This document shows, one piece after another, positions 36,064-45,674 of a DNA stretch of 64,000 nt (its first letter is position 1; each line of letters begins with the position of its first letter). Source of the stretch: CAVQBP01 sp963782475 (GTDB lineage: Bacteria; Bacteroidota; Ignavibacteria; Ignavibacteriales; Ignavibacteriaceae); the NCBI GenBank assembly GCA_963782475.1, contig CAWAJW010000008.1:1-64000 (forward strand). The letters run 5' to 3'. Below the pieces are notes generated by a model. That model was not told the DNA's origin. It did no database searches and saw nothing but the letters and a program-made list of their open reading frames with translations. The translations under genes were made by a program, and so were the position numbers.

Positions 36064-36632
36064 TGGAAAGAAATGCTATTGGAATAATTGAACTCGCCAG
36101 TATTTATAAAGGTTTTGAAGTTCAGGACCAGGTATTAAAATCAGCTAATGTGGAAAAATTAATTGCACGGACGATTTGTTCAGGCAAATATTTTATGGTA
36201 GTAAGGGGTAATGTTGCCGATGTTGAAACTGCAATTAATGTTGCAAGAGAAGTGGGCGGATTCTCAGTTGTAAATTTAACAACTATTCCTAACTTGGATC
36301 CGCGGATATTTCCTGCAATCGCCGGAACAACAACAATACAAATTGATAATCTTAATACCAAAGTTAATGCAATGCTTATTATCGAAACTTTTTCTGTTGT
36401 CTCTGCAATAAAAGCCGCTGATTATGCTGCAAAGGAGGCAAACCTTAATATTTTAAGGATTCATGTTGCGATGGCTGTGGGAGGGAAAGGATTTGTAGTA
36501 ATTACCGGGGATATAGATGCACTTGAAGCCGCTGTTCAGCCGGCAATTGAATATATTAAGCAGGATGGAATGCTGGCAGGTTATGTTATTATTAAAAATC
36601 CTCATAAAGAAGTTTTAAAAGAATTAATCTGA
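36063..36632 (+). CDS. BMC-T trimeric shell protein with PduT-like pore Cys
   Basis: A 189-residue protein with two tandem BMC domains (about residues 5-90 and 100-180) that forms a pseudohexameric trimer. The first domain has RTICSGKYFMVVRGNVADVE, whose Cys falls where PduT has its pore Cys (KTICPGK) that holds an Fe-S cluster. The second domain has AMAVGGKGFVVITGDIDALE. Being fused by TAATG overlap to the pduS-like gene supports an electron-conducting PduS-PduT-type pair. The cluster itself is inference. Confidence 0.88.
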   Translation: MERNAIGIIELASIYKGFEVQDQVLKSANVEKLIARTICSGKYFMVVRGNVADVETAINVAREVGGFSVVNLTTIPNLDPRIFPAIAGTTTIQIDNLNTKVNAMLIIETFSVVSAIKAADYAAKEANLNILRIHVAMAVGGKGFVVITGDIDALEAAVQPAIEYIKQDGMLAGYVIIKNPHKEVLKELI

Positions 36633-36698
36633 TATATAATACTTCAATAATAATTAGACAGCTTTAATAGAATTTAAATAATCTAACGGAGAATAATT

Positions 36699-37502
36699 AT
36701 GAATAGTGAATGGGAAATTAAGCAGCTAATGGTTGAAATCGGGCGAAGAATATGGACACGCCAATATGTTGCTGCAAATGACGGAAATATTTCTGTAAGG
36801 CTCGACAGTGATGAAATTTTAACAACTCCTACCGGGGTAAGCAAAGGTTTTATGACTACCGATATGATAATTAAAGTTGACGCAAAGGGGAAAGTTATTA
36901 CCGGGAATGCAAATTATCGGCCATCCAGTGAACTTAAAATGCATATGGAAGTTTATAGAGAACGTCCGGATATTAATTCAGTTGTCCATGCTCATCCTAC
37001 TTATGCAACAAGTTTTGCCGTTGCCGGCATACCGTTAAACAAATGTGTATTGCCTGAAGCAATCCTTGTTATTGGTTCTGTCCCGATTGCAAAATATGGT
37101 TTGCCTTCGACAATGGAAATTCCGGATTCAATAAGAGAATATATAAAAAATTCGGAAGCGATTTTATTGGAAAATCATGGCGCATTACTTTGGGCAGCGA
37201 TTTGATTAAATGCATATCATAAAATGGAAACTCTTGAGCATACAGCCAGTATTGTTTGGAAAGCTATTCAGCTCGGCAATGTTAATGTACTGCCTGAATA
37301 CGAAAGAGACCGGTTAATGGCTTTACGGGACAATTATGGTCTTAGGGGAAGGGTAACAACATGTGATGCTACACCTATGCCTAGTAATGAGCATTCTATG
37401 GTTGAAGCAAGTGAAATAAAAAATTATTCTTCAGAAAATGTTTCAGAAAAAACTATCAAAGAAATTACCGAAAAAGTGCTTGCAAAACTTAAGCTGAGCT
37501 GA
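36699..37502 (+). CDS. Class II (fuculose/rhamnulose-1-P type) aldolase with C-terminal encapsulation helix
   Basis: A zinc-dependent aldolase that splits a deoxyketose-1-phosphate to DHAP and L-lactaldehyde. It has NDGNISVRL, the phosphate site TPTGVSKGF, the catalytic region RPSSELKMHMEVY, zinc His in VVHAHPTYATSF and in LENHGALLW. After AAI a TGA occurs in the same frame, then NAYHKMETLEHTASIVWKAI. The DNA (GCAGCGATTTGATTAAATGC) fits a missing G plus an extra A, so one continuous protein is likely. The C-terminal SEKTIKEITEKVLAKLKL is an amphipathic helix after a linker, a typical encapsulation peptide. This makes it the lumenal aldehyde source. Confidence 0.9.
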
Positions 37503-37550
37503 AATTAACTATTTTGTCGAATATTATAAGAGGGCTTTAAATTAGACAAT

Positions 37551-38721
37551 ATGAAAATATTAATTGCAAACCCGGGGAGCACTTCATATAAGTGCAAGTT
37601 ATACGATGCATCAAATATGGATATTTTATTCCGGGCAGCAGTAGAAAGAATAGGGGATAGATGGGGGGAATTATTCATACAATTTTCTTAATGAAACTGA
37701 AAAATTATCCCGGCAAAAAATTCCTGATAACCTGGCAGCAATCAAATTAACTTTGGATACTTTAAGTGAGCGATATTCAATTGAAGATTTGGCCGCAGTC
37801 GGATTTAAAACAGTACATGCGAGAGGGATTACAGGATGTGTTGAGCTTAAAGATGATGTGCTGCAAGCTATGTTGGAATACCGCATGCTGGCACCTGTTC
37901 ATACGGATGTATACCTGACAGCAATTTCCATTTTTAAAAAATTGTTACTTCCGATTCCATTAATCGGATTGTTTGAAACCTATTTTCATAAAAATATTCC
38001 GCCCGAAGCATATTATATATGGAATCCCTTATGAATATTATGAAAAATACGGGATTCGTAAATATGGATTTCATGGTGCATCACACCGGTATATCGGGGA
38101 AAGAGCAAAAGAATTATTTAATGCAAATAAAGTTATTTCATGCCACCTCGGCGGGAGCTCATCTGTTTGTGCAATAAAAGAGGCTGATCAATAGATACTT
38201 CAATGGGAATGAGCCCTCAAAGCGGGTTGTTAAATGCAAAAAGGGTTGGCGATTTTGATCCATTTGCACTATTATATCTAATGGATAAGGAAAATATTTC
38301 CATTGAGAAAACTGCAGAAATTCTTATGTCTAACGGCGGTTTATTGGGAATTTCAGGAATAAGCGGAGACTTTAGAGATATTGAAGAAAATATGTTAAAA
38401 GGCGATATAAGGGCAAAGCTTGCATTTAAGACTTTTGCTTATTATGTAAAGCGTTATATTGGTGAATATATGGTGATACTTAATAGTGCCGATTCTATTG
38501 TATTTACTGCCGGTGCCGGCCAGAATTCACCGCTTCTTCGTAAAGAAATTATTTCAAATATGGAGAACCTGGGGATAATGATCGATGACAAACTAAATAA
38601 TTCAAATCCTAAAGAGGGATTAATCTCTCATCAAAATTCGAAGATAAAAATTGCTGTAATTCCAACTAATGAGGAATTGGTTGTTGCAAATGAAGTTAAA
38701 AAATTTCTGCACATTAAATAA
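37551..38721 (+). CDS. ackA: Acetate-kinase-like enzyme of the BMC, several frameshifts
   Basis: An ASKHA-fold acyl kinase that would turn lactyl- or acetyl-phosphate plus ADP into acid and ATP. It opens KILIANPGSTSYKCKLYDA and continues in pieces: VELKDDVLQAMLEYRMLAPV, KYGFHGASHRYIGERAKELF, ISCHLGGSSSVCAI, DTSMGMSPQSGLLNAKRVGD, GLLGISGISGDFRDIEE and FTAGAGQNSPLLRKEI. At least three one-base shifts are needed, near 37666 (a G6 run), 38030 and 38193. An acetate kinase is a regular member of Planctomycetes-type deoxysugar BMC loci, and this copy probably plays that part if intact. It is the most disrupted gene in the window, so true decay is possible. Confidence 0.85.
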
Positions 38722-38807
38722 AAATATTCTTTATTTTTATAAGGGAAAAAATTTCTTTTAGAAAATATATAACTATTCAATTCAATAATTTAAAGAAAAA
38801 TTCAATT

Positions 38808-39926
38808 ATGACTAATGAAATAAAAAAACAGTCAATTAATTTTTTAAGGGGTGTACCGGCCGAAGAATCTTTAGTTCAGCTTATTCCTCATGCATCCGAA
38901 GGATATAAAAAAGCAATTCAGCGGTATGGTACGGATGTACTTCAATATGGACATTTTTCAGGTTTTAAACCTTTACGGAATTTGCTAGCTAAACAATATA
39001 ATGTTAATCCTGAAAGAGTTGTCGCAGGGAATGGGGGATTAGAAGTTATTTCATTATTCTTTAAATCACTTCCATTACAGAGCAACATAATTGTTGAAGA
39101 AATTAGTTATGATCGGGTTCTTTTGGATGCAAAAAGATATGGTCATAATTTGATTGGTGTAACTCTGACAGAAGAGGGAATTGATCTGAAAAAATTTGAA
39201 AATATAATACGTAAAGGAAATATAAAAGCATTTTATGGAATTCCTTATCACCAGAATCCTTCCGGTATTAATTATACCGTTGAAAACCGTAAAGCTGTTG
39301 AAAAGATTTGTGAAGAAAATGATATTTACTGTATATGGGATATATGCTATAAAGATCTCCGGTACGACGGAAAGTTGAATAATAATATAGAGATTTCCGA
39401 ATGGGGACCCATCCTGACAAGCTCATTTACAAAAACCATCTCACCCGGTACTAAGTGCGGTTATATGATTGTACCTGAAAATTTTATTGCACATTTTACA
39501 AAGATAATATCTAATACGCGAATTAATCCAAATCTACCGACACAGGCATTTATAGCTGATTTTATAGAATCAGGCGAATATGAAAAATTTCTTCTCTACC
39601 TGCGCGGGTTATATAAACCCAGAATGGATGCCCTGAATAATGCAATCCGGAATAACTTGCCGGAATCATCTAAAGTTGAAATAACCGGCGGATTTTTTGC
39701 TACCCTTACCTTTAAAAATATTTTTGAGGACCGGCAAAAAGCTTTTTTGGAAGATGCCGTAAAAGAAGGTGTTAACATTGCTCCTGCCTGGGATGCAGTT
39801 GCACCTAATTTTAAAGATGAAATTCAAAAAAAAGGCCTTTTTGTAAGATTAACATTTCCAGCCTATCAGCCTGGCGAAATTGAATGGGGTATAGCAAAAC
39901 TGAAAAAGGTTGCCGATTTATATTAA
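38808..39926 (+). CDS. PLP-dependent class I/II aminotransferase
   Basis: A 372-residue fold-type I aminotransferase. It begins INFLRGVPAEESLVQLIPHA and has YGHFSGFKPLRNLLA, NPSGINYTVENRK with YGIPYHQNPSG, the Asp before the Lys in IWDICYKDLRYDG, the PLP-binding Lys in SSFTKTISPGTKCGYM and the C-terminal RLTFPAYQPGEIEWGIAKL. It resembles the 2-aminoadipate/MocR-type branch. It is not a known part of BMC or fucose loci. The gap to the kinase is 86 bases, so it may be co-transcribed. Substrate and role here are unknown. Confidence 0.85.
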   Translation: MTNEIKKQSINFLRGVPAEESLVQLIPHASEGYKKAIQRYGTDVLQYGHFSGFKPLRNLLAKQYNVNPERVVAGNGGLEVISLFFKSLPLQSNIIVEEISYDRVLLDAKRYGHNLIGVTLTEEGIDLKKFENIIRKGNIKAFYGIPYHQNPSGINYTVENRKAVEKICEENDIYCIWDICYKDLRYDGKLNNNIEISEWGPILTSSFTKTISPGTKCGYMIVPENFIAHFTKIISNTRINPNLPTQAFIADFIESGEYEKFLLYLRGLYKPRMDALNNAIRNNLPESSKVEITGGFFATLTFKNIFEDRQKAFLEDAVKEGVNIAPAWDAVAPNFKDEIQKKGLFVRLTFPAYQPGEIEWGIAKLKKVADLY

Positions 39927-39982
39927 GCTTAGTAAATAATAATACTTGAATTTAATTTCAGAAAAACTTAAATATAGCTTCA

Positions 39983-40002
39983 AATGATAAACGTTTATCA
40001 TT
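39983..40002. promoter_or_regulatory. 20-bp perfect palindrome, LacI-type operator
   Basis: AATGATAAACGTTTATCATT is a perfect palindrome with the central CG usual for LacI-family operators. It is 118 bases upstream of fucI, and the LacI-family gene at 47207 ends the same cluster. Confidence 0.65.
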
Positions 40003-40119
40003 ATCTAAATTTTTTACACTTTCATCAAATAAAGTTGAATTGATTTTAAAATATTATCACTTCCCTGAATGAATATTTTTATTTAGAATGAATAACTTTT
40101 TATTAATAAGGAAGCTTAA

Positions 40120-41931
40120 ATGAAGAATGTAAACTCTATAACTAAAAACCCTTCCATTCGTTTGTATGGCAGTCTGCCTAAAATAGGGATTCGCCCTGTT
40201 ATTGATGGAAGAAGAAAAGGGGTAAGAGAATCTCTTGAAGATCAAACTATGCGGATGGCAAAAACTGTTAAGAATTTTTTTGAAACGAATTTAAATCATT
40301 CTAACGGAACACCAGTCGAATGTATAATTGCCGATACATGCATAGGCGGTGTTGCAGAAGCAGCTCAAGCAGCGGAAAAATTTTCCAGAGAAGGTGCAGG
40401 AGTATCGTTAACAGTTACGCCATGCTGGTGTTATGGAACCGAAGTAATGGATTCCGATCCGTTTTTACCAAAAGCTGTCTGGGGATTTAATGGCACTGAA
40501 CGCCCCGGTGCTGTTTATCTTGCAGCTGCGCTTGCAGGTTATAGTCAGAAGGGTCTGCCGGCTTTTGGAATTTACGGAGAAAATGTCCAGGATAAAAATG
40601 ATTTCTCAATTCCAGCAGATGTTCAGGAAAAGCTTTTAATATTTGCAAAAGCCGGTCTTGCTGTCGCAGAAATGAAAGGGAAATCTTATTTATCAATTGG
40701 TTCAGTTTCGATGGGGATCGCCGGCTCCGTTGTTGATCCGGATTTTTTTAATGATTATCTGGGAATGCGGAATGAATCGGTTGATATGAGTGAAATTATT
40801 CGAAGAATAGAGGAAAAAATTTATGATGAAGAAGAATATAAAAGAGCATTAAATTGGACTAAAAAATATTGTAAAGAAGGTGAGGATGTTAATAAAGCTA
40901 AATCTTCAAGGGAAAGAAAAAATTATGAATGGGAAACAGTTGTAAAAATGTCTCTAATTGTCCGTGATTTAATGATTGGAAATTCCAAGCTTAATGAATT
41001 AGGATTTGAGGAAGAAGCTTTAGGACATAACGCAATTGCCGCAGGTTTTCAGGGGCAGCGCCAATGGACAGATCACTTTCCTAATGGTGATTTTATGGAG
41101 GCAATACTTAATTCTTCATTTGACTGGAATGGAATCCGGGAGCCATTCATGGTAGCAACTGAAAATGACAGTTTAAATGGCGCTTCAATGCTGTTTGGTC
41201 ATTTGTTATCAGATACAGCTCAAATTTTTTCTGATGTAAGAACATATTGGAGCCCTTTCTCCGTAAAAAGAGTGACAGGAAAAAATTTGAAAGGTAAAGC
41301 TGCCAATGGTATTATTCATTTAATTAATTCCGGTTCATCTGCACTTGATGGAACGGGTAAACAAAGAAGAAACGGCAAACCTGCTATGAAACCGTTTTGG
41401 GAAATTAAGGAAAATGAAGTCAATGCTTGTCTAAAAGCCACTGAATGGTGGCCGGCGGAATTGGAATATTTTAGAGGCGGCGGCTTCTCATCTCAATTTT
41501 TAACCGAAGGAGACATGCCGGTTACTATTTCCCGGCTTAATTTGGTTAAAGGATTAGGACCTGCTTTACAAATTGCTGAAGGTTATACTGTTGAACTTCC
41601 CGAAGATGTCCACGCAATATTAAATAGAAGGACAAGCCCCGGATGGCCGACAACATGGTTTGCTCCTATCCTAACAGGAAAAGATGCATTTACCAGCGTC
41701 TATTCGGTTATGGCTAACTGGGGCGCTAATCATTGTGCTGTGAGCTACGGACATATTGGTGATAAGCTAATTACTCTTGCTTCTATGCTTAGGATCCCTG
41801 TTAATATGCATAATGTTTCCCGGGAAAGAATATATAGACCGAGTGCCTGGAATGGATTTGGAACCCAAGATCTTGAAGGTGCAGATTTCAGAGCATGTAA
41901 AAATTTCGGACCAATTTATAACAGATCGTAA
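40120..41931 (+). CDS. fucI: L-fucose isomerase
   Basis: A 603-residue cytoplasmic Mn-dependent isomerase that converts L-fucose to L-fuculose, with side activity on D-arabinose. Family segments are LPKIGIRPVIDGRRKGVRES, TPCWCYGTEVMD, KGKSYLSIGSVSMGIAGSVV, MRNESVDMSEIIRRIEEKIY and, near the C-terminus, SVYSVMANWGANHCAVSYGH. Metal ligands Glu and Asp in VATENDSLNGASMLFGHLL are present. Length is normal. The gene follows a LacI-type palindrome and opens the catabolic block fucI-fucosidase-kinase-fucP-lacI, all on one strand. Confidence 0.97.
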   Translation: MKNVNSITKNPSIRLYGSLPKIGIRPVIDGRRKGVRESLEDQTMRMAKTVKNFFETNLNHSNGTPVECIIADTCIGGVAEAAQAAEKFSREGAGVSLTVTPCWCYGTEVMDSDPFLPKAVWGFNGTERPGAVYLAAALAGYSQKGLPAFGIYGENVQDKNDFSIPADVQEKLLIFAKAGLAVAEMKGKSYLSIGSVSMGIAGSVVDPDFFNDYLGMRNESVDMSEIIRRIEEKIYDEEEYKRALNWTKKYCKEGEDVNKAKSSRERKNYEWETVVKMSLIVRDLMIGNSKLNELGFEEEALGHNAIAAGFQGQRQWTDHFPNGDFMEAILNSSFDWNGIREPFMVATENDSLNGASMLFGHLLSDTAQIFSDVRTYWSPFSVKRVTGKNLKGKAANGIIHLINSGSSALDGTGKQRRNGKPAMKPFWEIKENEVNACLKATEWWPAELEYFRGGGFSSQFLTEGDMPVTISRLNLVKGLGPALQIAEGYTVELPEDVHAILNRRTSPGWPTTWFAPILTGKDAFTSVYSVMANWGANHCAVSYGHIGDKLITLASMLRIPVNMHNVSRERIYRPSAWNGFGTQDLEGADFRACKNFGPIYNRS

Positions 41932-41948
41932 ATAAAGGATTCAGCGGA

Positions 41949-44000
41949 ATGAAAAAACTATTCTTATTATCCTGCATATTTATATTTGCTGCTGTAATTA
42001 ATGCGCAAAATTTTACACGGGAAACAAAAGCAGAACATGATAAAAGAATGGAATGGTGGCGTAAAGCCCGTTTTGGTCTTTTCATTCATTGGGGATTATA
42101 TTCTATCCCCGCAGGAGAATGGGACGGGAAAACAAATTATGCAGAATGGATACGCAATCAGGCTCAAATTCCGATCGATGTTTATGATAAGTTTGTTTCA
42201 AAGTTCAATCCTGTAAAATTCGATGCTGATAGATGGGTTCGTATGGCTAAGAATGCCGGAATGAAATATATTGTCATTACTTCTAAGCATCATGACGGAT
42301 TTTGTCTTTTTAATTCTAAGTATACTGATTTCGATATTATGTCTACACCTTTTCACCGGGATATTCTAAAGGAACTTTCACGGGCGTGCAAAAAGGAAGG
42401 AATAAAGTTGTGCTTCTACTATTCAATAATGGATTGGCATCACCCTGATTATCTTCCGAGACGCGGATGGGAAACTGACAGATCAGCCAAAGGTGCAGAT
42501 TTCGACAGGTATGTTCAGTATATGAAGAACCAATTAAAAGAACTGTTAACCAATTACGGTAATATAGGAGTTCTCTGGTTTGATGGTGAATGGGAAAATA
42601 CCTGGAATGATAAACGCGGTTTGGATCTTTATAATTATGTAAGGAGCATTCAGCCTGATATTATTATAAATAATCGTGTAGGTACAGGCAGAAGCGGTTT
42701 AGAAGGCTTTACAGAGGGAGAAGGATTTGCGGGCGATTTCGGAACGCCCGAACAGCAAATCCCTTCTACCGGATTACCCGGCGTTGATTGGGAATCATGT
42801 ATGACAATGAATGATCATTGGGGTTACAATAAGAATGATAAGAATTTTAAATCAACTAAAGAAATTTTACAAATGCTCGCAGATATTGCATCAAAAGGAG
42901 GGAACTATTTATTGAATGTCGGTCCCACTTCTCAAGGTTTATTCCCTTCGGAAAGTGTTGAGCGTCTTCAAGAAATTGGTAAATGGATGGAGCTAAACGG
43001 AGAGTCAATATACGGGACCGGTGCAAGTCCATTTAAAAATTTGGATTGGGGAAGATGTACGCAAAAAATGATCGATGGGAATACAAGGCTCTATCTTCAC
43101 GTTTTTAACTGGCCTCAGGATGGTAAACTTGTGATCCCGGGAATTTATAATAAACCTATACGCTCATTCCTCCTTTCGGATAAAAACAAATCTCCTCTTA
43201 ACTTTGAAAAAAATGAAGATGCAATAATTATAAATGTTCCTTCAGTTGCTCCCGACAGCATAAATTCTGTTGTTGTACTTGATATTTCAGGTAAAGCAGA
43301 TATAAATAATCCTCCCGGATTTGAATTTGAGAATAAAATATTTATTGACAGTATGGAGGTTCAGCTGAAATCAAGCCGTGATAATGTTGAAATACATTAT
43401 ACAACGAACGGCAGTACACCTGAATTAAATTCATTTTTGTATTCGAATCCAATCAAATTAAAGGAAACAACTTTAATTTCTGCAAGATGTTTCAGTAACG
43501 GAAAACCCGTAAGCGGCATATCTAAAGAGATATTTACAAAAGTGAGACCTGAAGAAAGTGTAGAAATTAATAATGCAGTTAATGGGATTAAGTATAAATA
43601 TTTTGAGGGGAATTGGGATTCACTTCCGGATTTTAGCTCATTGAAACCTGCAGATCAAAATATTATTCCAAATTTTTCAATTGCTTCTGCAAAATCGGAA
43701 GATTATTATGGATTTGAGTATAATGGATATATTAAAATACTGGAAGACGGGATTTATACTTTTTATACAGCTTCGGACGACGGTAGCCGTTTATATTTGG
43801 GGGACAGCTTAATTGTCGACAATGATGGTGAGCATGGTATAGTTGAAAAAAGCGGCAAAACAGCACTGTCAAAAGGTTTCCATCCAATAAGAGTAACTTT
43901 TTTTGAAAAAACGGGGGATCGAAATTTAGATATAAAAATGAAAAGCTTAAGTATGGAAAAAGAATCTATACCTGATTCATTGCTGTTTTATTCTAAATAG
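41949..44000 (+). CDS. Secreted GH29 alpha-L-fucosidase with C-terminal PA14-like domain
   Basis: A 683-residue retaining alpha-L-fucosidase with a signal peptide (MKKLFLLSCIFIFAAVINAQ). The catalytic barrel covers about residues 20-400, with FGLFIHWGLYSIPAGEW, YIVITSKHHDGFCLF and the nucleophile Asp in IGVLWFDGEWENTW. A small beta domain follows (to about 455), then a chitobiase-type segment IHYTTNGSTPELNSFLYSNP (about 475-535) and a PA14-like sugar-binding domain (FYTASDDGSRLYLGDSLIVD, about 545-665). It releases L-fucose outside the cytoplasm for FucP. It lies 17 bases after fucI, in the same operon. Confidence 0.95.
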   Translation: MKKLFLLSCIFIFAAVINAQNFTRETKAEHDKRMEWWRKARFGLFIHWGLYSIPAGEWDGKTNYAEWIRNQAQIPIDVYDKFVSKFNPVKFDADRWVRMAKNAGMKYIVITSKHHDGFCLFNSKYTDFDIMSTPFHRDILKELSRACKKEGIKLCFYYSIMDWHHPDYLPRRGWETDRSAKGADFDRYVQYMKNQLKELLTNYGNIGVLWFDGEWENTWNDKRGLDLYNYVRSIQPDIIINNRVGTGRSGLEGFTEGEGFAGDFGTPEQQIPSTGLPGVDWESCMTMNDHWGYNKNDKNFKSTKEILQMLADIASKGGNYLLNVGPTSQGLFPSESVERLQEIGKWMELNGESIYGTGASPFKNLDWGRCTQKMIDGNTRLYLHVFNWPQDGKLVIPGIYNKPIRSFLLSDKNKSPLNFEKNEDAIIINVPSVAPDSINSVVVLDISGKADINNPPGFEFENKIFIDSMEVQLKSSRDNVEIHYTTNGSTPELNSFLYSNPIKLKETTLISARCFSNGKPVSGISKEIFTKVRPEESVEINNAVNGIKYKYFEGNWDSLPDFSSLKPADQNIIPNFSIASAKSEDYYGFEYNGYIKILEDGIYTFYTASDDGSRLYLGDSLIVDNDGEHGIVEKSGKTALSKGFHPIRVTFFEKTGDRNLDIKMKSLSMEKESIPDSLLFYSK

Positions 44001-44091
44001 TAAATTGTAATTTAATAGAAAGCATTAAAACCTTAATCTAGAACAATATATTATAATTTTAAATATAAACTATTAAATAACTTTTGTGTAA

Positions 44092-45558
44092 ATGTCTATC
44101 TCAAAATTTCTTGCTGTAGATTTAGGAGCTGAAAGCGGCCGTGTAATTGTAGGAATTCTTGAAAATAAAAAATTTTATTTTGAAGAAATCCATCGCTTTC
44201 CGAACAAACAAGTTAATAAAGAAGGGGGTCTATTCTGGGATGTTCCGAATTTATTCAGGGAAATAAAAACAGGATTATCCCTTGCAGTAAAAAATGGGCA
44301 TAAGGATATTGAATCGATTGGAATTGATACATGGGGCGTTGATTTCGGTTTACTTGGAAAAAATGATCAATTAATAGAGATGCCTCATACTTATCGAGAT
44401 AACAGGACTAATGGAATTCCCGACAAGGTGTTTGAGAAAATTTCTCCTGCTGATATCTATAACAAAACAGGGATCCAATTTATGGATATTAACTCCCTGT
44501 ATCAATTATACAGCTTAAAAATTTCAAATGAATCGGTTTTAAAGGGATCCGCTAGACTTTTATTTATGCCTGATTTATTCAACTTTTTATTAACGGGAGA
44601 AAAGAACTCAGAATATACAATTGCTTCAACCTCTCAATTTTTAAATGCAAAAACAAAGGAATTTGATTTAGATATTTTCTCTGTTCTCGAATTACCCATT
44701 AATATTATGGCGCCGATAATAAAGCCCGGAACCGTAGTTGGTAAACTGCTCCCCGATGTTGCGGCGGAAACAGGATTAGGGATTATCGATGTAATTGCAG
44801 TCGGCTGCCATGATACTGCCAGTGCAGTTGCTGCAATTCCCTGCCGGGGTGACGACTGGGCCTATCTAAGTTCCGGAACATGGTCATTGCTTGGTATAGA
44901 AATCAATAAACCCCTTACTGATTTTAAATATAAAGATTTTACTAATGAGGGGGGAGTTAATAGTACGATCAGGTTCCTGCAAAATATTTCCGGCTTATGG
45001 TTTCTTCAAGAGCTTAAAAAGAGCTGGGAAAAAAAAGGAGACCATTACAGTTATGACGAGATATCTAATTTAGCTGAAAAATCAAAATCTTTTGTCTCAA
45101 TTATTGATCCTGAGGATAAGCTTTTTATTAATCCGCCGGATATGATTGAAGCTATTAACCAATATTGTTTTAAGACTAAACAAAGGATGCCCCAAACACA
45201 TGGTGAATATTCGCGTTCCATATTGGAAAGTCTTGCTTTAAAATACAAAACTGTTTTGAAAAAGATAGAAAAAATCTCGAATAAAAAGATTAATAAGCTT
45301 CATATAGTTGGAGGCGGTTCACAAAATGAACTGCTAAATCAGCTGGCTGCAGATGCAACCGGCAAACAAGTGATTGCGGGACCTGTGGAAGCAACGGCTT
45401 TGGGGAATATCATTGTACAGGCAATTACAAGAGGTAAAATCGAATCATATGAGAAAGCAAGAGAAATTGTATCGGAATCTTTTCCCCTGAAATTATATGA
45501 ACCCAGGGATCAGGAAAGCTGGGACAATATTTCTATAGAATCATTTATAATTGATTAA
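44092..45558 (+). CDS. rhaB: FGGY carbohydrate kinase, rhamnulokinase type
   Basis: A 488-residue sugar kinase of the FGGY family. It opens LAVDLGAESGRVIVG (phosphate-1), has GIDTWGVDFGLL and MPHTYRDNRT in the sugar site, SSGTWSLLGIE for ATP and HIVGGGSQNELLNQLAADAT (adenosine). The pattern is closer to rhamnulokinase than to fuculokinase. As the only sugar kinase here, beside fucI, it probably phosphorylates L-fuculose, and maybe L-rhamnulose, at C1. No rhamnose isomerase is present in the window. Confidence 0.92.
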   Translation: MSISKFLAVDLGAESGRVIVGILENKKFYFEEIHRFPNKQVNKEGGLFWDVPNLFREIKTGLSLAVKNGHKDIESIGIDTWGVDFGLLGKNDQLIEMPHTYRDNRTNGIPDKVFEKISPADIYNKTGIQFMDINSLYQLYSLKISNESVLKGSARLLFMPDLFNFLLTGEKNSEYTIASTSQFLNAKTKEFDLDIFSVLELPINIMAPIIKPGTVVGKLLPDVAAETGLGIIDVIAVGCHDTASAVAAIPCRGDDWAYLSSGTWSLLGIEINKPLTDFKYKDFTNEGGVNSTIRFLQNISGLWFLQELKKSWEKKGDHYSYDEISNLAEKSKSFVSIIDPEDKLFINPPDMIEAINQYCFKTKQRMPQTHGEYSRSILESLALKYKTVLKKIEKISNKKINKLHIVGGGSQNELLNQLAADATGKQVIAGPVEATALGNIIVQAITRGKIESYEKAREIVSESFPLKLYEPRDQESWDNISIESFIID

Positions 45559-45674
45559 AAAAGTTCGGAATCAATATAAAATAATATTCTGCATCCCTTT
45601 TTATATCAATTATATTTTTTTCTCTATGTAAACTGAAAAAAATCCTGGAACAGAATTAAAAAAAGGATACTAAT

